Positions 1 through 12,665 of a stretch of DNA of 64,000 nucleotides are shown here, piece by piece (position 1 is the stretch's first letter; every line of letters begins with the position of its first letter). Where the stretch lies: positions 50,344,001 through 50,408,000 of the forward strand of contig CM114271.1 of NCBI GenBank assembly GCA_050084515.1. Direction: 5' to 3'. The notes below the pieces were generated by a model, which worked only from the letters and a program-made list of their open reading frames with translations, did no database searches and was not told where the DNA came from. The DNA is from Blasia pusilla. Its lineage: Eukaryota; Marchantiophyta; Marchantiopsida; Blasiales. A program made the position numbers and the translations under genes.

Positions 1-2002
1 GGACTAGACACGAGAGCAGCAAGCTTTACTTCCTTCATTGCCAAGATAGCCTGTTTTACCCCTCTGACCAAAGAATGGTCATTGCAGCGATGACGCCTGC
101 GAATTTGTGCTGAAGTGCCTAGATCATCTGGGTTATTTTGCGTCAGTTCTGAGATCTAGTCTGTTTCAAAAAGAAAATTTGTCCCGTGAATGAACCCGAT
201 CTGATCGACACAGAAAAGATATGAAGAGAAATTGATGCCAGGAGCCACGACAGTATGCTCGCTCAAACCTTGGATCGCTCGAAGTTCTTCTAACTCCAGT
301 CTTAAGAAATGCCGTGACCGAAAGTTCATTCACAGCTATAAGATCGATCGATCTGCTCAAAAAAGAACGCGACGGGAAAGTCTCATGTGTCATAGTCGTA
401 TGGACATTCAGGTGTCGTCAACGATAACGAACGAAGCGGAGAATTCTGCGTCTGGTCAGAAATCCTCTTGCGAAGGGCGGAAGAGCTCAAGATCATTGCT
501 GATCCTGTCCATTGGAAGCCAAAATCTTCCACGCTTGTCACATCTGCTATTCCATTGCAGAACATTCCGTGGATTCTACTGTCGCTCCAAATGCTTTTTC
601 CTGCGGTCAAAATTTCATTCCAAGGTAGCAGATATGAAACGGAAATAACCTGCGGAACCCAAGGTTAATACCCAACGAAAAAACTCACCGCAGATTAATT
701 TTGTCAAGAAGTTCCATATTGGTGATCACATCTCCTCGTTACCAGAAAAGACGAAGTTCATCTCCTCTGACTTCTGGCGATGGATGCATATACGCACACC
801 TTCGACAGCTCGCGCACATGACACGAATGCGCAAACACGCCTTTTGCCGATACATGCGCTTGCACACCCTCGTATCTAGGAATGCGTTTTAAAGTTGAAG
901 CTCTTCAGCACACTGCAGGTCATGCTGTTAGTAGTGCGACGCCCGAAACAGAACATAGCGGAGCAAGGAAGGAATGTTGTCACAGCAGCAGAATTGTAAT
1001 GAGAAGAGGGAACTGACCAACCGACCATCCACCGCAATATTTGAGTAGATCGAGAATGGAGGAGAGTTCTCGGTTTACACCAATTCTCCGCTCCCTTGTT
1101 TACCATCAATCGAAACAAGGGAAGAGTCATAATGAAAACAAAGTGACAGTCAAGAGTTGCCATAATGAAAACAAAGTGACGGAGTAAGTAAAGAGCACAA
1201 ATTCACGCCAAAGTCGTCAAGAACACTCACGGAACACTTATTACGTACGCTCAACATACATGATTTGTATCAGGGATCATCTAGGTCGAGCGCTTGCAAG
1301 TATTGAGATAATTAAGAACCAACCGAGAACCATTCTCCAAACAGACTTTTTATTATACATAAGAAATCCTGGGTAGCGGATTGTGTTCCAATGCCGATGC
1401 CTTCTGGTATCAACCTAACTAAAACCAGTGATCGATAAAATACACAGAGGACTCCCCTCAGCTTAATAGTGAGGAGCCTCCAGAGAACACGCTCTACAAT
1501 CCCGACTACGCAATGACTCCTATACATCATTTACATAAGTACAATAAGCGAAGAACTTTCCTACTCGTTCCGGCGTCACTCCATACGCTTTCCTGGTAGA
1601 GTCGTGACGAGTGCTGCCAACAGGTTTCACACCCTCCATCCATGTTTTGGAAAGTAGCGCGTTTTCGAAGACTGTCGTCGTCCTAGAATGATTGAAAGAA
1701 GGCGTTCGGATCTAAGACCCAACTGACAGGAGTGGAGTGTGGAGGCAGACTCCTAGGTACAGGCCTGCGCTGCTCTTGGTCGGCCAGCCTTGCCATGCGG
1801 AAGAATCCATCGAGATCTCTAGATTGACCTAGCATGTAACACAAGATGGTCAAAAGTGGGTGCTCGGAAAGCGAGCTAGCTGCTGAAGATTAATATGTAC
1901 GAGGATTTGTGGTTGCGCGTCGCCCGCCAATATTCCTGGACATGAGGGACATGGGGCACTGCAGCCTAGTGTATCATCAATTTGAGTGACAAATGAGCTG
2001 GA

Positions 2003-2248
2003 TCAGCCCCAGATGTCCTGTGAGAAGTAGAATTCCTTCTCAAATGACTTCTTCGGAAGACCCTCGTTGTCCACAGTGCCGGGAACCCACGACACCTTCT
2101 TCGGACTGCGCGGAGACGAGCCCGGAGAGATTGCCTCATCCTCCCTGCCGTTCACGTTGCCGTGGTTCGAGTGGCTGCTCGTCATGCTGGAATTGCCTTG
2201 AATCTGCACGCTGATCTTCATACCGTTGCTGTCCAACATTGCTTCCAT
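2003..2248 (-). CDS. Possible short coding exon, hypothetical
   Basis: An 81-codon frame on the minus strand starts at an ATG at 2248. It is rich in Ser, Gly and Asn and contains the basic stretch SPRSPKKVSWVPGTVDN followed by KKSFEKEFYF, which looks less random than its neighbours. The CT-rich tract just upstream (GA-rich on the coding strand) would suit a plant 5' leader. No family is recognised, no downstream exon was found, and it may be chance. Confidence 0.22.
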   Translation of the reverse strand: MEAMLDSNGMKISVQIQGNSSMTSSHSNHGNVNGREDEAISPGSSPRSPKKVSWVPGTVDNEGLPKKSFEKEFYFSQDIWG

Positions 2249-2592
2249 TCTTTCGCCCTTTCTGCTGTCAGCGAGTTGTACTTCTACTACTCCTCCTCCT
2301 CCTTCTCCTCCGCCGCAAGTGTTTGGGTCAGAGCACTACCTCCCTGTGAAACTCTATCTCTCTCTCTCTCTCTCTATCTGTTTCGAGCAGCGAGGGAAGT
2401 GATTCAGCTACAGATGGAGCGCAAGCAATATCTGTCTCTCTCTGTTCCGCTAGAGACAACGGGACGGGTAGATTCGGCGCGCATAGCAAAGGAGGCGTCC
2501 AACTTAGTTGAGACAGGAAGGCGTCGAGTGAAAGATGACTTTGGAGCTAAGCTGATGAGGTGCTGAGTGGGCTGCCACACGCCCTTCCGGCC

Positions 2593-2600
2593 TATAAATA
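2593..2600 (+). promoter_or_regulatory. TATA-box-like TATAAATA
   Basis: TATAAATA lies in locally GC-rich sequence. The first ATG downstream, at about 2688, opens only 14 codons before a stop, so any gene would need an intron or a non-coding first exon. The motif is seen; its function is inferred. Confidence 0.2.
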
Positions 2601-3900
2601 CGCGATTTGCAGCGCACCGACCCTCACGCACAAAAGTATCCGGGAAACTGTGAACGCGTCGATGCCACAAGTGACGAGATAGATCCATGGCGCTTCCACG
2701 CCTTTCACATGCTCGACGAAGTCACCTATAGAATGCAGTCTTCTGTAATCCCTGACCCGCTGGATCGAACTCCCCCGCAGTGCTCAGACTAACACGCACT
2801 GTAGCGAAGGAATCCCTTGCGTTCCTTCGGGCCCACAGACCTCGGCGAACGGAATCGTAGGACGGAATATGTTCAGCTTCCGTCCGTTGGATCCTGCCAA
2901 TTCTCGAAATCTTGTTGATCAGCCAACAGCGCCACCCACAGACTGTCGTGCTTTAAATCCCGTGGTAGCTCCAGATCTCGACAGCAACGACTGTAGCCAG
3001 CTAGCTAGCGAGCTACACCCGTTCAGCTAGTTACAGTGGCACGCAGGAAGAGGAGGGGCAGGGCATGGGTTATCCGTGGTGTGCGGCGGAGGCCGTCGAC
3101 TCCAATCTCCAACGACTGACGAACAAATGTACTACGAGCGAACTCAGACATTAGCGCAGTCCTTGTCCAAGAAAAGAAGAACAACACTAACGAAACGAGA
3201 TTCGTATGAGAAGTCCGAGCTTCTCTAATTCGTTTCCCTCGAGCACGGATGTGGCGATTCCCAAGCTCACATGCATGCGCACCACGTGTAAACCATCGAG
3301 AGATTCATTCATTCAATTCTATTTATTCAACCGAAAGTGACGATTGACAAGCAGCTCCGGTGATGCAGACTTTTTTGAATCTAGTCCGTCCGCTGGCTCA
3401 AACTTTAGTTGGTGGGTACGTACGCCCGTCCATCCCGTGGGCTGGGTCGGCCATGTGATAGAGCAAACGAATCAGAAGGAACCACACACATTTGAATCCA
3501 AAACTGCCAGTTTTGGATATGTCGAAGTCCTCCCAGTTAGAGTTCGATCGAAACGGCCGGACATTTCCGGGTGGGGTGAAGTTGTGAAGCAGGTGAAACC
3601 CAAGTTTCTTGTGGAGTCGTGGCAGTTGTTGCTTGGGACTCCCGGCGCGTCCATCAGGACATAGCAGACGGATGGAAATCTGTAGACTTGGCGCGCTGGC
3701 GCAGATGCCGTCCATCAATAAGTTCATCTCTTTAAATTTCCGAGATTATAGTGGCAGTCATGGTAGTGGGCGCCACTGCGCCGGTCGACTCGTTTATGTG
3801 GGAACCGTGCGGATGAGAGAGAGACGTACCATTTCGCACGTCCTCATGAAGATTCCACATAGATCCACTCAAATGCAAACGATTTGCGATGGAAATTCAT

Positions 3901-5700
3901 GAAATACAAATTTTCCGGCTAGTAGACCATTTTGGAGTTTGACCAAAAGTTTCACTTTTTTCGTATGTAGAAAAGTACGTCTAATCGTGTAAAGTCCATT
4001 GATACGTGGCCTTCCTTCTTCACGAGTATCCTTCTTGGGTCACTCTTGGAGGCATGCTTATGGGTGGGGGTTTGCCCCTCATCCCAACTTTCCTTGTCCT
4101 ATCATTTTCCTACACCGCAGCAATATGATTTTGATTGGGTTTTCCTCAATCTTTGGTGGTTGGCTCGAAATAGTGTGAGTGTTGTCGCAGTATAGATTCA
4201 TTCAATGTGCAATTGGCATGTTGTCGAGTTGGTGGTGAGAAGATTGTCATTCACGAAGTTGTGCGAGATATCATGTTCAGTATTGCTCGCAAGAGTGGCA
4301 TCTACGCGTAGAGAGAGAGGTACTATTCCATGGGAAATTGCAACAAGGAATGGCGGGGGCAGCGGTGAAGAAGACCTATCTATATAGTGAACGTCATGAT
4401 GGACATTGATTCATTACCTCAGCCATAGAGATGTATGGGGCTATGGGGGAGAGGTTTGATTCATTTCTTACAGATTGCACTCATCATCTCTAGTCGAGAA
4501 ATGGGTTGTCCTTAGTTACAACGATTCTTTATTGTAGGCAACAAGTCTTCATAGCTTTGCAAGATGCCTAGGCTAATAGGCTTTTGAGGCATGCTCATGG
4601 TGTGGGCCAAGAGACTCCGACGCTAGAAGCCCACTTAGTGTTAGTCATAGCTCTCTAGGTGTTGTGGATATTGTCTCTCCTGTTGGTGAGTTTAGCGGAT
4701 AAGGCGGATGCCCCTTTTTCTTTTTCCGGGCCAGTTGGGGCCGTCACGTACTCGACTTTTTAGGTCCCCCCTCTTTCGTACACTGGATGGATTTTCCATC
4801 ATCCGCTGTTTATTGAGGTTTTACTCATTCTCTTGGGTCACTCCTTATGATCTTCAATTCGAATTATCACTTTATTAATTTTGGATCCATTTCAAGAGTC
4901 TTAAGTTTTTTTGTGCATTTTTCCATATTTTTGGTGAGTTGGAAGGGACTTATTACAAGCTTTCCAATGTCACCTTATGTATCATAAAGATATTTTTAGT
5001 CTAGCTACCATGGTCTCAAACGTAGATAACCACCAAATGCTAAGTCAAATTCCAAGCTTGATTACAACCTCCTTAGAGTCCAACTCTTGTCATTCTCTTC
5101 CAAGTCACAACTTTCATCTTTCGAGATGCTCATTTAGGCTCACATCTCGCATTATGCAATGAACACCTCATTTATGTGACTCCACCATATTTTCATTCTA
5201 GTATGATCCCACTAGAATCCTATTGCTCTGCATTGGCGTGCATTTAGTTATGAGGGTCACAACATGGATAGTTATTGTGCAATTGAAGATTTTACACTCT
5301 TTCATGTGTCTTTTGATACTTTCCCATTAGAAGATGCTCATCATTTCCTTCAAAATTATTAATGAGCCCATTTTCGAATCTTGATATTGGTTTAAAGAAG
5401 GATTGAAAGTGAGTTGGAGGAAAAAGAGAATTTCATCAAAATTAGTGGTTCCGGCCAGGATTTCAACTTGGAACATGGTTATCTACAAGGACATGTCTAA
5501 CCATTGCATCAAAGTTTCGTGCATATTAGGGGTGGAAACAAGAATTTTTTTAGGGTCTTGTTCACCCGCAGCCCATGGTCACATGACTCTACCACATGCC
5601 AACGAACTGAAGAGTACATAGGCATAAACCATCTAGGTTGCGTTGAAGTGTGCACAATTTATTTATTTAAATTTTTTTTAAGTGTGCACAAAAATTAACA
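3901..5700. other. AT-rich intergenic DNA, no gene seen
   Basis: I see only short broken frames. The stretch around 4,400-4,790 has a coherent feel on the plus strand, but it carries several stops and was not assigned. No terminal repeats were recognised. Confidence 0.35.
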
Positions 5701-5706
5701 ATATTA

Positions 5707-5753
5707 GGCCGAAAGTTTCGTAACTTTCGTCCACTTGGACGAAACTTTCGGCC
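5707..5753. repeat. Nested perfect inverted repeat (hairpin)
   Basis: GGCCGAAAGTTTCG at 5707-5720 is exactly reverse-complemented at 5740-5753. Inside it, TTCGTCC (5726-5732) and GGACGAA (5737-5743) form a second perfect stem around the loop ACTT. The arms suit a MITE terminus or a folded transcript. A similar core occurs at 10,610-10,626. Confidence 0.7.
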
Positions 5754-5964
5754 GTGCGGGCTCGTGGCATCTGCCCTTTTAGAGTCACAAACGCGCACGT
5801 GTATCTAGCACTCGATCATAAAAAAATTAAAATAAATACAACATCGTTAGCACAAAAAGCGTTAAAAAGTCGATGTCCACCAGCCCTGAACCCTAAGTTC
5901 CTAACGGGAAACCACTGTTTTTCGCAGTACGCAACGCAGCCGACTTCAAGCGCACGTCATGGTA

Positions 5965-6200
5965 CCTATATCAGCCAATGCTCGGCAAGAACCGGCATTC
6001 TTTGTTAAAGCAGCCGGTTGAGAACGTGCGATATCCGGTTCAAATCTGAAAGTTTTGGAAAATTTCCGACGATAAAAGTGAGTTTTCTTTGCTAAATTTT
6101 AAAAAACCGGCCAGAGTGGAGAAATTGCCGACTACCTTGAGAGTTTTCTCGGAAAGCTACCGGTATGCATAAAAACCCGTGCCGAGCACTGATATCAGCA
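5965..6200. mobile_element. MITE-like element with terminal inverted repeats
   Basis: The left end carries TATCAG then AATGCTCGGCAAGAACCGG. The right end, read in reverse complement, gives TGATATCAG then TGCTCGGCACGGG. The interior of about 235 bp has further CCGG-containing pieces and no coding potential. Related half-ends occur at about 13,790 and, inverted, at about 15,040. This fits a small non-autonomous DNA transposon family; its superfamily and target-site duplication were not resolved. Confidence 0.45.
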
Positions 6201-6254
6201 ACTGTTTTCGTCATCCAAAAGGATCGGATGGAAGATCATGGAACGCCCTAGTGC

Positions 6255-6705
6255 CCACCAAATTTAGCAATACGGTTCTTGGATGGCCCAAGCCGCCCAA
6301 CCCCAGGCTTCACTCGACTGACGTGTGTTCGGATATGTCCTCGCCCGCGTGACGACCGGTAGTTCCCTAGAGTTTCCACAACCTCCGAATGGCATATTCC
6401 CGAGAACGACAACGATTCTCTCCTCCGCGACGTCATAGAATTTGTAGCCCCACCCGCTCCGGGATCCGGATTTTAGGGCGGGATCCTCAACGAATGAGTA
6501 GCCCGACACCCGAGAGAATATGCTCAGGCATGGCTGAGGTAGATCCCTCTATCTGGGACAAACTAAGTTTAGGTCCTCGATGAAATATATGGCACCTGGA
6601 GACATCCCCACCAGGATTTCCAGGATCATGATCCCAGACTGAAAAATCTAGCATTTGATTGGCATCTAAGTCGTTGGAAGCCGCAACATTTAGAATATGC
6701 GGCAA
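6255..6705 (-). pseudogene. Possible decayed gene fragment, family unknown
   Basis: Two minus-strand frames meet near 6,510 and read as one protein-like sequence if a frameshift is allowed there. The first has PHILNVAASNDLDANQML and later STSAMPEHIL; the second continues SGYSFVEDPALKSG and GWGYKFYDVAEERIVVVLGN. The mix of hydrophobic and charged residues is more protein-like than the shadow frames around it. I do not recognise the family. It may be a broken host gene or chance. Confidence 0.25.
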
Positions 6706-6719
6706 GGTATTGGACCACT

Positions 6720-8700
6720 ACGGCTGGGGCGAATGGTGCATCGGTGATATGAACGAAACGGATACGAGGAGGACAACAATTAAAACAAACTCATGTTATG
6801 CTGTGCTACGATGCTTGGTTTCCTTCCTTGGTGCCAGGTGGGAGACGTACTTATTTCTTTTCTCCACTCATAGAGACTATGCATACAAATCTGTCATAAA
6901 ACTAAGCTCTTGTTGTGGAAAATTGTATGCCAGCTATCACGTATGTTTGAACAAAGGTTTCCGGCCACAATTTTCAATGGAAAAATTCTTTCATGTGTAA
7001 TAAATTATAAACTTTTTTGGATGAGACAAAATTACTTCGTTTTACCATATGAGTCCTCTCCACTCCACTTGCGCCTTAAGATTTCTTACCATTCAAAGAA
7101 ACATAATTGGAATAAAAGACAATGAGAGAGTCCTTTAAAGGTTTTAAAAAGGTGATTCAAAGAGTCACCATAGCCAAGACCACAAACTTGAGGGGAAAGA
7201 GAAGAGGGGAATCTCTTCAGAATTGTTGAAGGGTTATGTCCGATCTATATTATAATTGGCAAACTTATTATTGATAAGATAATAAGGCAAAACAAACTTC
7301 CAATTTTTTCTCTCAATTCACACTTGATATATGGGAAGAGAAAATGAATTTGAATAGAAGAGGGAAAGGATCTCATTCATTAAGATTAACTTCTGATTTA
7401 ATAAATGTGTATTGTTTTGGTGGGAGGAGTAGAGAGGAAAAGTAGGTATTTTTAAAATTTTATAGAAGGGTGGAATTATTTAGGGGAGTGGGGTATTATT
7501 CAAATTGAGGAGTGGAGTTATTTGGAAGAGTGGAATGTTATTACTCCTTAAAGATTTAAAAAAGTGAAAATTTTATTTAAATTTTAAAAAGAAAAATAGG
7601 ATCATCTTTAAAAATATTTTTTTTGCGCAAGCATGAACAAGCTAACTTGTTCACCCTAAAATGAACGCCCCATGCATTCCATGGGATCTTTTGGGATGTT
7701 ATTAAAAATCTAATGACCATATCTTATTGAAGAAAAAAAATTCAGAAATTAAGAGAGTAGTGAAATCCCCTTAACTTCCAAAAATTACTCTCGATCTATT
7801 ATTTTCGTCCCAATCAATTAGAATATGCTCAATCATTGAAGTAAGATTCTTAAGACTTCTATCATAAGCCGTTCCATTACACTTATATAATTTGTATTAA
7901 GAAAAGTATGATCATCCTCAAGCTCAACCTAATATCCTTTACGCCTAAATCTAATCAAAAGAAATCAAATTTATCATTAGTGCCAATTTAACATACGAAG
8001 TTCTATTATATCTCTTAAGACTTTCTCTAGAATGAAATAACAATGCATCTCAATGTGCTTTATCTCTTTGTTTGAAATATTAAATTGTTTGCCAAATTGA
8101 TGTTATATATATAACAATTGGATCTCATCCTTCTAACCTTACATCTAAATTTTTGTTAAAGTATCCAAATGGGAAATTCCAACATTAAATAGAACATTAT
8201 GCAAGTACATTTGGCAATAAGTATATTGAATAGTAGTTGGTAGAGGGATAAAGGAAAGTTCTAGAATGGCAACAATATTGTATCATTTAAGATAGCCATC
8301 CTAACCATAATGCCTTCATGTCAAGGAAGTTTTTGAGGTCAAGATTTTTCCATTCGGCTACTTTTTTGCAACTTGGCCTTAACTTTCCAAGTCCATAACT
8401 TTCTTTCAATGTTTATGTGATTTTTTCATAATTCTTCCAATTCATTGTCTTGTGCCATGCGCCTGCTCATGGGTGTTTATGAGACCCGTCAAACCACCAT
8501 GATTTTTCAACCAAGTTCCAACTCAATAGTAGCGTAGCGACCTATATTGAGAAGGCTGATCTGTACCAATCATCCACGACAGAGTGCTAAAGACAGTGAC
8601 ATATGCATTGATGTTAACTAGTAATCCGTATTAAGTCTCATACATGGGAGACTCAACTCGCTATTTGCAATGTCTTTGTAAGACACCATAGAGAGTTTTC
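6720..8700. other. AT-rich non-coding DNA
   Basis: No gene is visible. A Helitron-like start (ATCTATATTATAAT, from 7243) resembles those near 14 kb, but no matching 3' end was found. The rest is A/T runs and short broken frames. Confidence 0.4.
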
Positions 8701-9760
8701 AACATTAACCATGTAGAGGAGTGATGACGCATACGTTCAAGCTATCCATCCAAGTTTTATTCCTCCATTTACCTCTCTTCATTGAGCTTGAGGGTATTGA
8801 GTATCAGGTAGAACTTACAATCCATCTCTTGGAGGTGATCCATTGGATAACTATGATCAAAGTTGTAATATTTGAGTATAGGTATGAGGGTGTCAATTGT
8901 AGATCCTTTAGGCATGTACCACATTTGTGACTATAGGGTAGTTTCCCAAGTAGGGGTCTTGTGTTTGATCTAGTATTTCTATTAGAGAAGGAGTTCTAGT
9001 AAGCAATACAAGTCAGGGTAAGTACAAGTGTTTGAGTGTGTGAAGTTGGGTTTCATGATAGGGTTACTATTATCTTAAGTGATCTAGTGAGGAGTGTGGG
9101 ATGCTTAGGATTTCTTTGGGAGCCAATAGATCTATGAGTTTCAATAGCCCCATAGATGTCCTAGTGTGTACTAGTACCACGAGAAAGAGTGGGCAGGCCT
9201 AAAGAGTAGGATGGATATCATGAACCCATGAGATGATAACTAGTTCAAACGTAGGCTAGCCAACAAGGATGATTTTTTTTTGGTTGAATGTGTGGTGGAT
9301 TCCATTGAGAGAGAAAGTGTAGATAATATAGTGGAGGGAAAATGATATCTCACCTTGCTCATGAGCCACCTCATAAGGCACCACCGTAACCATTATATGA
9401 AAATTGTCAAAGATGCCATCACATAAGAGATAGTTATCCTGAGGTTCACTGCGATATATGTCTAGAGGGAGGACGAGGGCCTAGGGTCAATAGATTTGAT
9501 GGAGTTTGAGGAGATTTGGGACATAGTGGACAAGATCCACCACTTGCCTTAGTGGATAGAAGATGTGCACCTAATGCAACCTTTCTCACCCAGATGGATC
9601 AATTAGGGAAAATTATTGATGCTATGATTATTACATAGTGAGGAAAAGATATAGAGCCAAGTACACGCACCTCAAGTTTAGCCCCCATACCATATCATAG
9701 CTGGAGGGTGGATTTTACTTCATTTTAGTGGTATGGGATTTATGTACAATGCATAAAGGT
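8701..9760 (+). other. Degenerate ORF cluster, possible retroelement remnant
   Basis: A plus-strand frame from 8721 to 8930 reads FKLSIQVLFLHLPLFIELEG and onward, followed by further frame pieces with many stops to about 9,760. The density of protein-like pieces on one strand suggests an old retroelement ORF, but no diagnostic motif (RT, integrase, zinc knuckle) is present. Function is unassigned. Confidence 0.25.
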
Positions 9761-10595
9761 ATATGGGACTTCCATAGATGCAAGGTATTATTTTGGTAAC
9801 TTATTTGTATCAGATAATTTTATTTGTAAATATTAGCAAGGTAAAATAAAAGAGTTAGAGAAATCTAAAAAGTAAGCATGATCTCACTAACCCTTCGATG
9901 GGATTATTATCAAAATGTAAATAGAGTTGTAGTATATCGATATTAATTGTTTAACATTACTTGGTCTACCACTATGTGAGTGACCCTTGCCATGTTATCC
10001 AAGTGTCTATATTTTTTCCAAATGATTACGAGAGTTGGTTTCATTCTTAAACTTACATTGTCTTTTTCACCAACATGTTTCTATCCTCTAGGAATTTTTC
10101 CAAACATACGGATTTCAAGGCATTTTGAAATTAAATAAAGCACCTTTTTCTAGCATTAGCTCTCATATCATCTATAGTTGACTTTAGATGGGGCCCTTTC
10201 TTTTAGAGTTAGTTTGATCTCTTTTACAATATAATAATGTTTAGATTTTTAAAAGTATATCTTCTTTTCTATTTGATCGTTTTGATTCTAATACTTGAAT
10301 ATCCTCTTTTAATATTGAATGTCTTTTGTTTCAACGTCATTGCATCACACCGGATATCTATAGAATCTATAGATAACACATGGTCCACATAGTTTTGTCC
10401 ACCGTACGATTTTAAGTAACTGGTGTTTGTATCTTAAATGCGGCTCACCTCATGTAGTAGTATATGCTCGAAGCACATTGAATCTCTAAGTCAGTTTAAG
10501 GTATGAAAAATGACCCCACAATCCCCACATGTGGATCATGCTTGACGAGAAGCTCGCTTTGGGCCCTCACTACGAGTTTGGATATGGACGAGGCT

Positions 10596-10640
10596 CTTGC
10601 ACTTGTCTGTTCGTCACTTGGACGAATGGACAGGTGCAAG
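10596..10640. repeat. Imperfect 20-bp inverted repeat
   Basis: CTTGCACTTGTCTGTTCGTC (10,596-10,615) pairs with 10,621-10,640 with three mismatches around the 5-nt loop ACTTG. The core TTCGTC-ACTT-GGACGAA is almost the same as that of the hairpin at 5726-5743, which hints at a shared short element. Confidence 0.55.
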
Positions 10641-12339
10641 AGAGATCTTCAATACCCTATCAACTTAACTCTGGAGCTATGGTGTGGTGTAGTCTTTGAC
10701 TTTGGAGGGGAGGATTAAAAACGAATAATGAGAAAGGAAGTCGTAGATTAATTTTCAAGTCTTGGACATGAAGTGGTAGTTGCTCAAATGTTCCGTTGAT
10801 TCTTGTGGGATCGAAAATCTTCAGGTTTCTGTCCAATGGCCTTAAAATTACATTGAAAAACGAAAACGGTAATCATTTCTCCAGATTCCCAATTTATTTA
10901 AACAATTCATTGCACGAGAAGGTCCCTTAGATTTATGACAATGGATGAAGCAGTAGAAAGGGGAGGAATAAAGGACAAAGATCTAAGGCTCTCCTGTCCT
11001 TCAAAAGGCAATGTCATAGTTAATAATGAGATAATAAATAAACAATTGTTTATTTATTATCTTAAATAGCATTTTTCTGTTTTTTTCAAAAGGAGAGAAC
11101 GATATGAATTATGACATGTACCTCTCATTCCACTACAATATATGGAAATCAAATGCACGCGGACATATGGCTTATGATATATATATTAGTGATTATTTCC
11201 AAAAAAAAGAGAAGGTGGCTCCTTAACACCTTGAAAGTAAATAACACTGGTAGTTGGTTAATCGGATGATAATTTCCAAATATTTCTTATCATAAATTTC
11301 TGGTCACATATTTTTTTTGAAATTTTTTGATGCAATTCTAGAAATTTATTTTTTCTATAAATCTCTGATTTGATTTTTTGTAGCTACAAATTTATAGTAA
11401 AAGAAATTTTCACATGCGGAAAATTTTGGATATGTATTTTGATTCTAGAATCTAGAATGTGAGGATCTTAAATAAACAATAACTCACATTAAATAAAGAA
11501 ACCTAAATTTCTTATTTTATTATTCCAAAAGAAAGTGGGTGAATATATTCGAAACTTTCAAATTTTTCTTTATCTAAATTTTTCTCCGTGGCATTTTAAG
11601 AAATGTACAAGTATTTTCTTAGATTCGTCAACTTATAAGTAAAATTTTTCAATCAGTGAAATGCGAAAATTTCAAGTATTCCACTAGTCAAGAAAATCAA
11701 TTTTACTTATTATCATAGGAACTAGTCAAAAAATTATCACTTATATGAATCCAAGTTCAAGAAAGGGCCACCAAGACATGATTACCATACCTTAGTTCCA
11801 AGGACGACATAGGAACATTCTCTTTCAAATAAATATGGGCTTTTTATAATGTGTTATAAGTAAATGTGAAAAATAATACGATATTTTAAAAAATACCAAA
11901 TTATTATATGTTATAAATATTAATTGTTATAATATTGAAAGAGGGTTACCTCTTGATGGAAACATCTCTATGGTTGACATGAGGTATCAACCATAAACTC
12001 CCCTCCCAAGTCCCGACGCATGTCAAATTTGGAAAATTTATGGGTTGATTAATAATTTATAGCTAATAATTATAATTAATATACCATATCCCAATATCAA
12101 ATGGCTATACATTTGTTGGAGTGTTATAACCTAAGGCTTTTACAAAAATTATTTTGCGGATTATCTAATATTTTTTGGGATTACTTTAACTCTTTGAAAA
12201 TAATCGACTATTTGAAGGATTATGTATTGTTACACTAAATTCTTAAAATAGGAGGGTGTTGCAATCACACCATTAGCCTTGAAGCTATATATTCTTAGTT
12301 TAGGTCAGAATGAGTTTAAAATTTGTCAAGGTTGCACGG

Positions 12340-12665
12340 AAACAAATTTGACCGCGGGCATGCCCAACAAGTTCTCCGCTCGGGTTTTTTTGGTATCCCA
12401 ATTGTCTGCGCAAGCTCAAGACATGGGAACGGGTGTGTGTAGGGAATGTTTGGGTGTTCGGGCTGGATGCGGGTCACCTGCAAGCTTGGTGTAGGCTATA
12501 GAACGGGTGGCAAGAATTGGCGATGAGTCGCTAGACTGGGTGCGAGCTAGTTGAGCGCGGATGTATGCTACGGGCATGGCGGACCTCAATGCGAACCTCT
12601 AGAACCTAGGTCCGCATGGACATGTCCGTTCATAAGACAAACATAAGTCCGAAAACTTGGACTTT
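12340..12665. repeat. GC-rich dispersed repeat (copy 1)
   Basis: A GC-rich island in AT-rich DNA ends with CATGGACATGTCCGT, then ACATAAGTCCG and GGACTTTG. Similar islands with the same words lie at 44,400-44,740 and 56,500-56,850. The words CATGGACATGTC and TAAGTCC recur in the same order, so this looks like a repeat family, not coding sequence. Ends were not defined. Confidence 0.4.

Larger units (their letters stand above)
1..3900. other. Higher-GC stretch with no gene resolved
   Basis: This stretch is less AT-rich than the following 10 kb and has many short open frames on both strands, but none looks like a known protein. It holds a CT-rich microsatellite near 2349-2375 and a TATA-like box at 2593-2600. 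It could be the promoter, leader or introns of a gene lying mostly outside the window. A transcript would be needed to decide. Confidence 0.4.

Noticed and set aside
2343-2380. CT microsatellite as a promoter element
   Set aside because: CT tracts are common in plant leaders, but without a coding exon or transcript the link is only suggestive.
3344-3727. Overlapping 106- and 109-codon frames on opposite strands
   Set aside because: Neither resembles a known family and each is the other's shadow; no basis to choose.
7243-7270. Helitron-like start ATCTATATTATAAT
   Set aside because: No matching 3' end was found within the next kilobase, so it was not called as an element.
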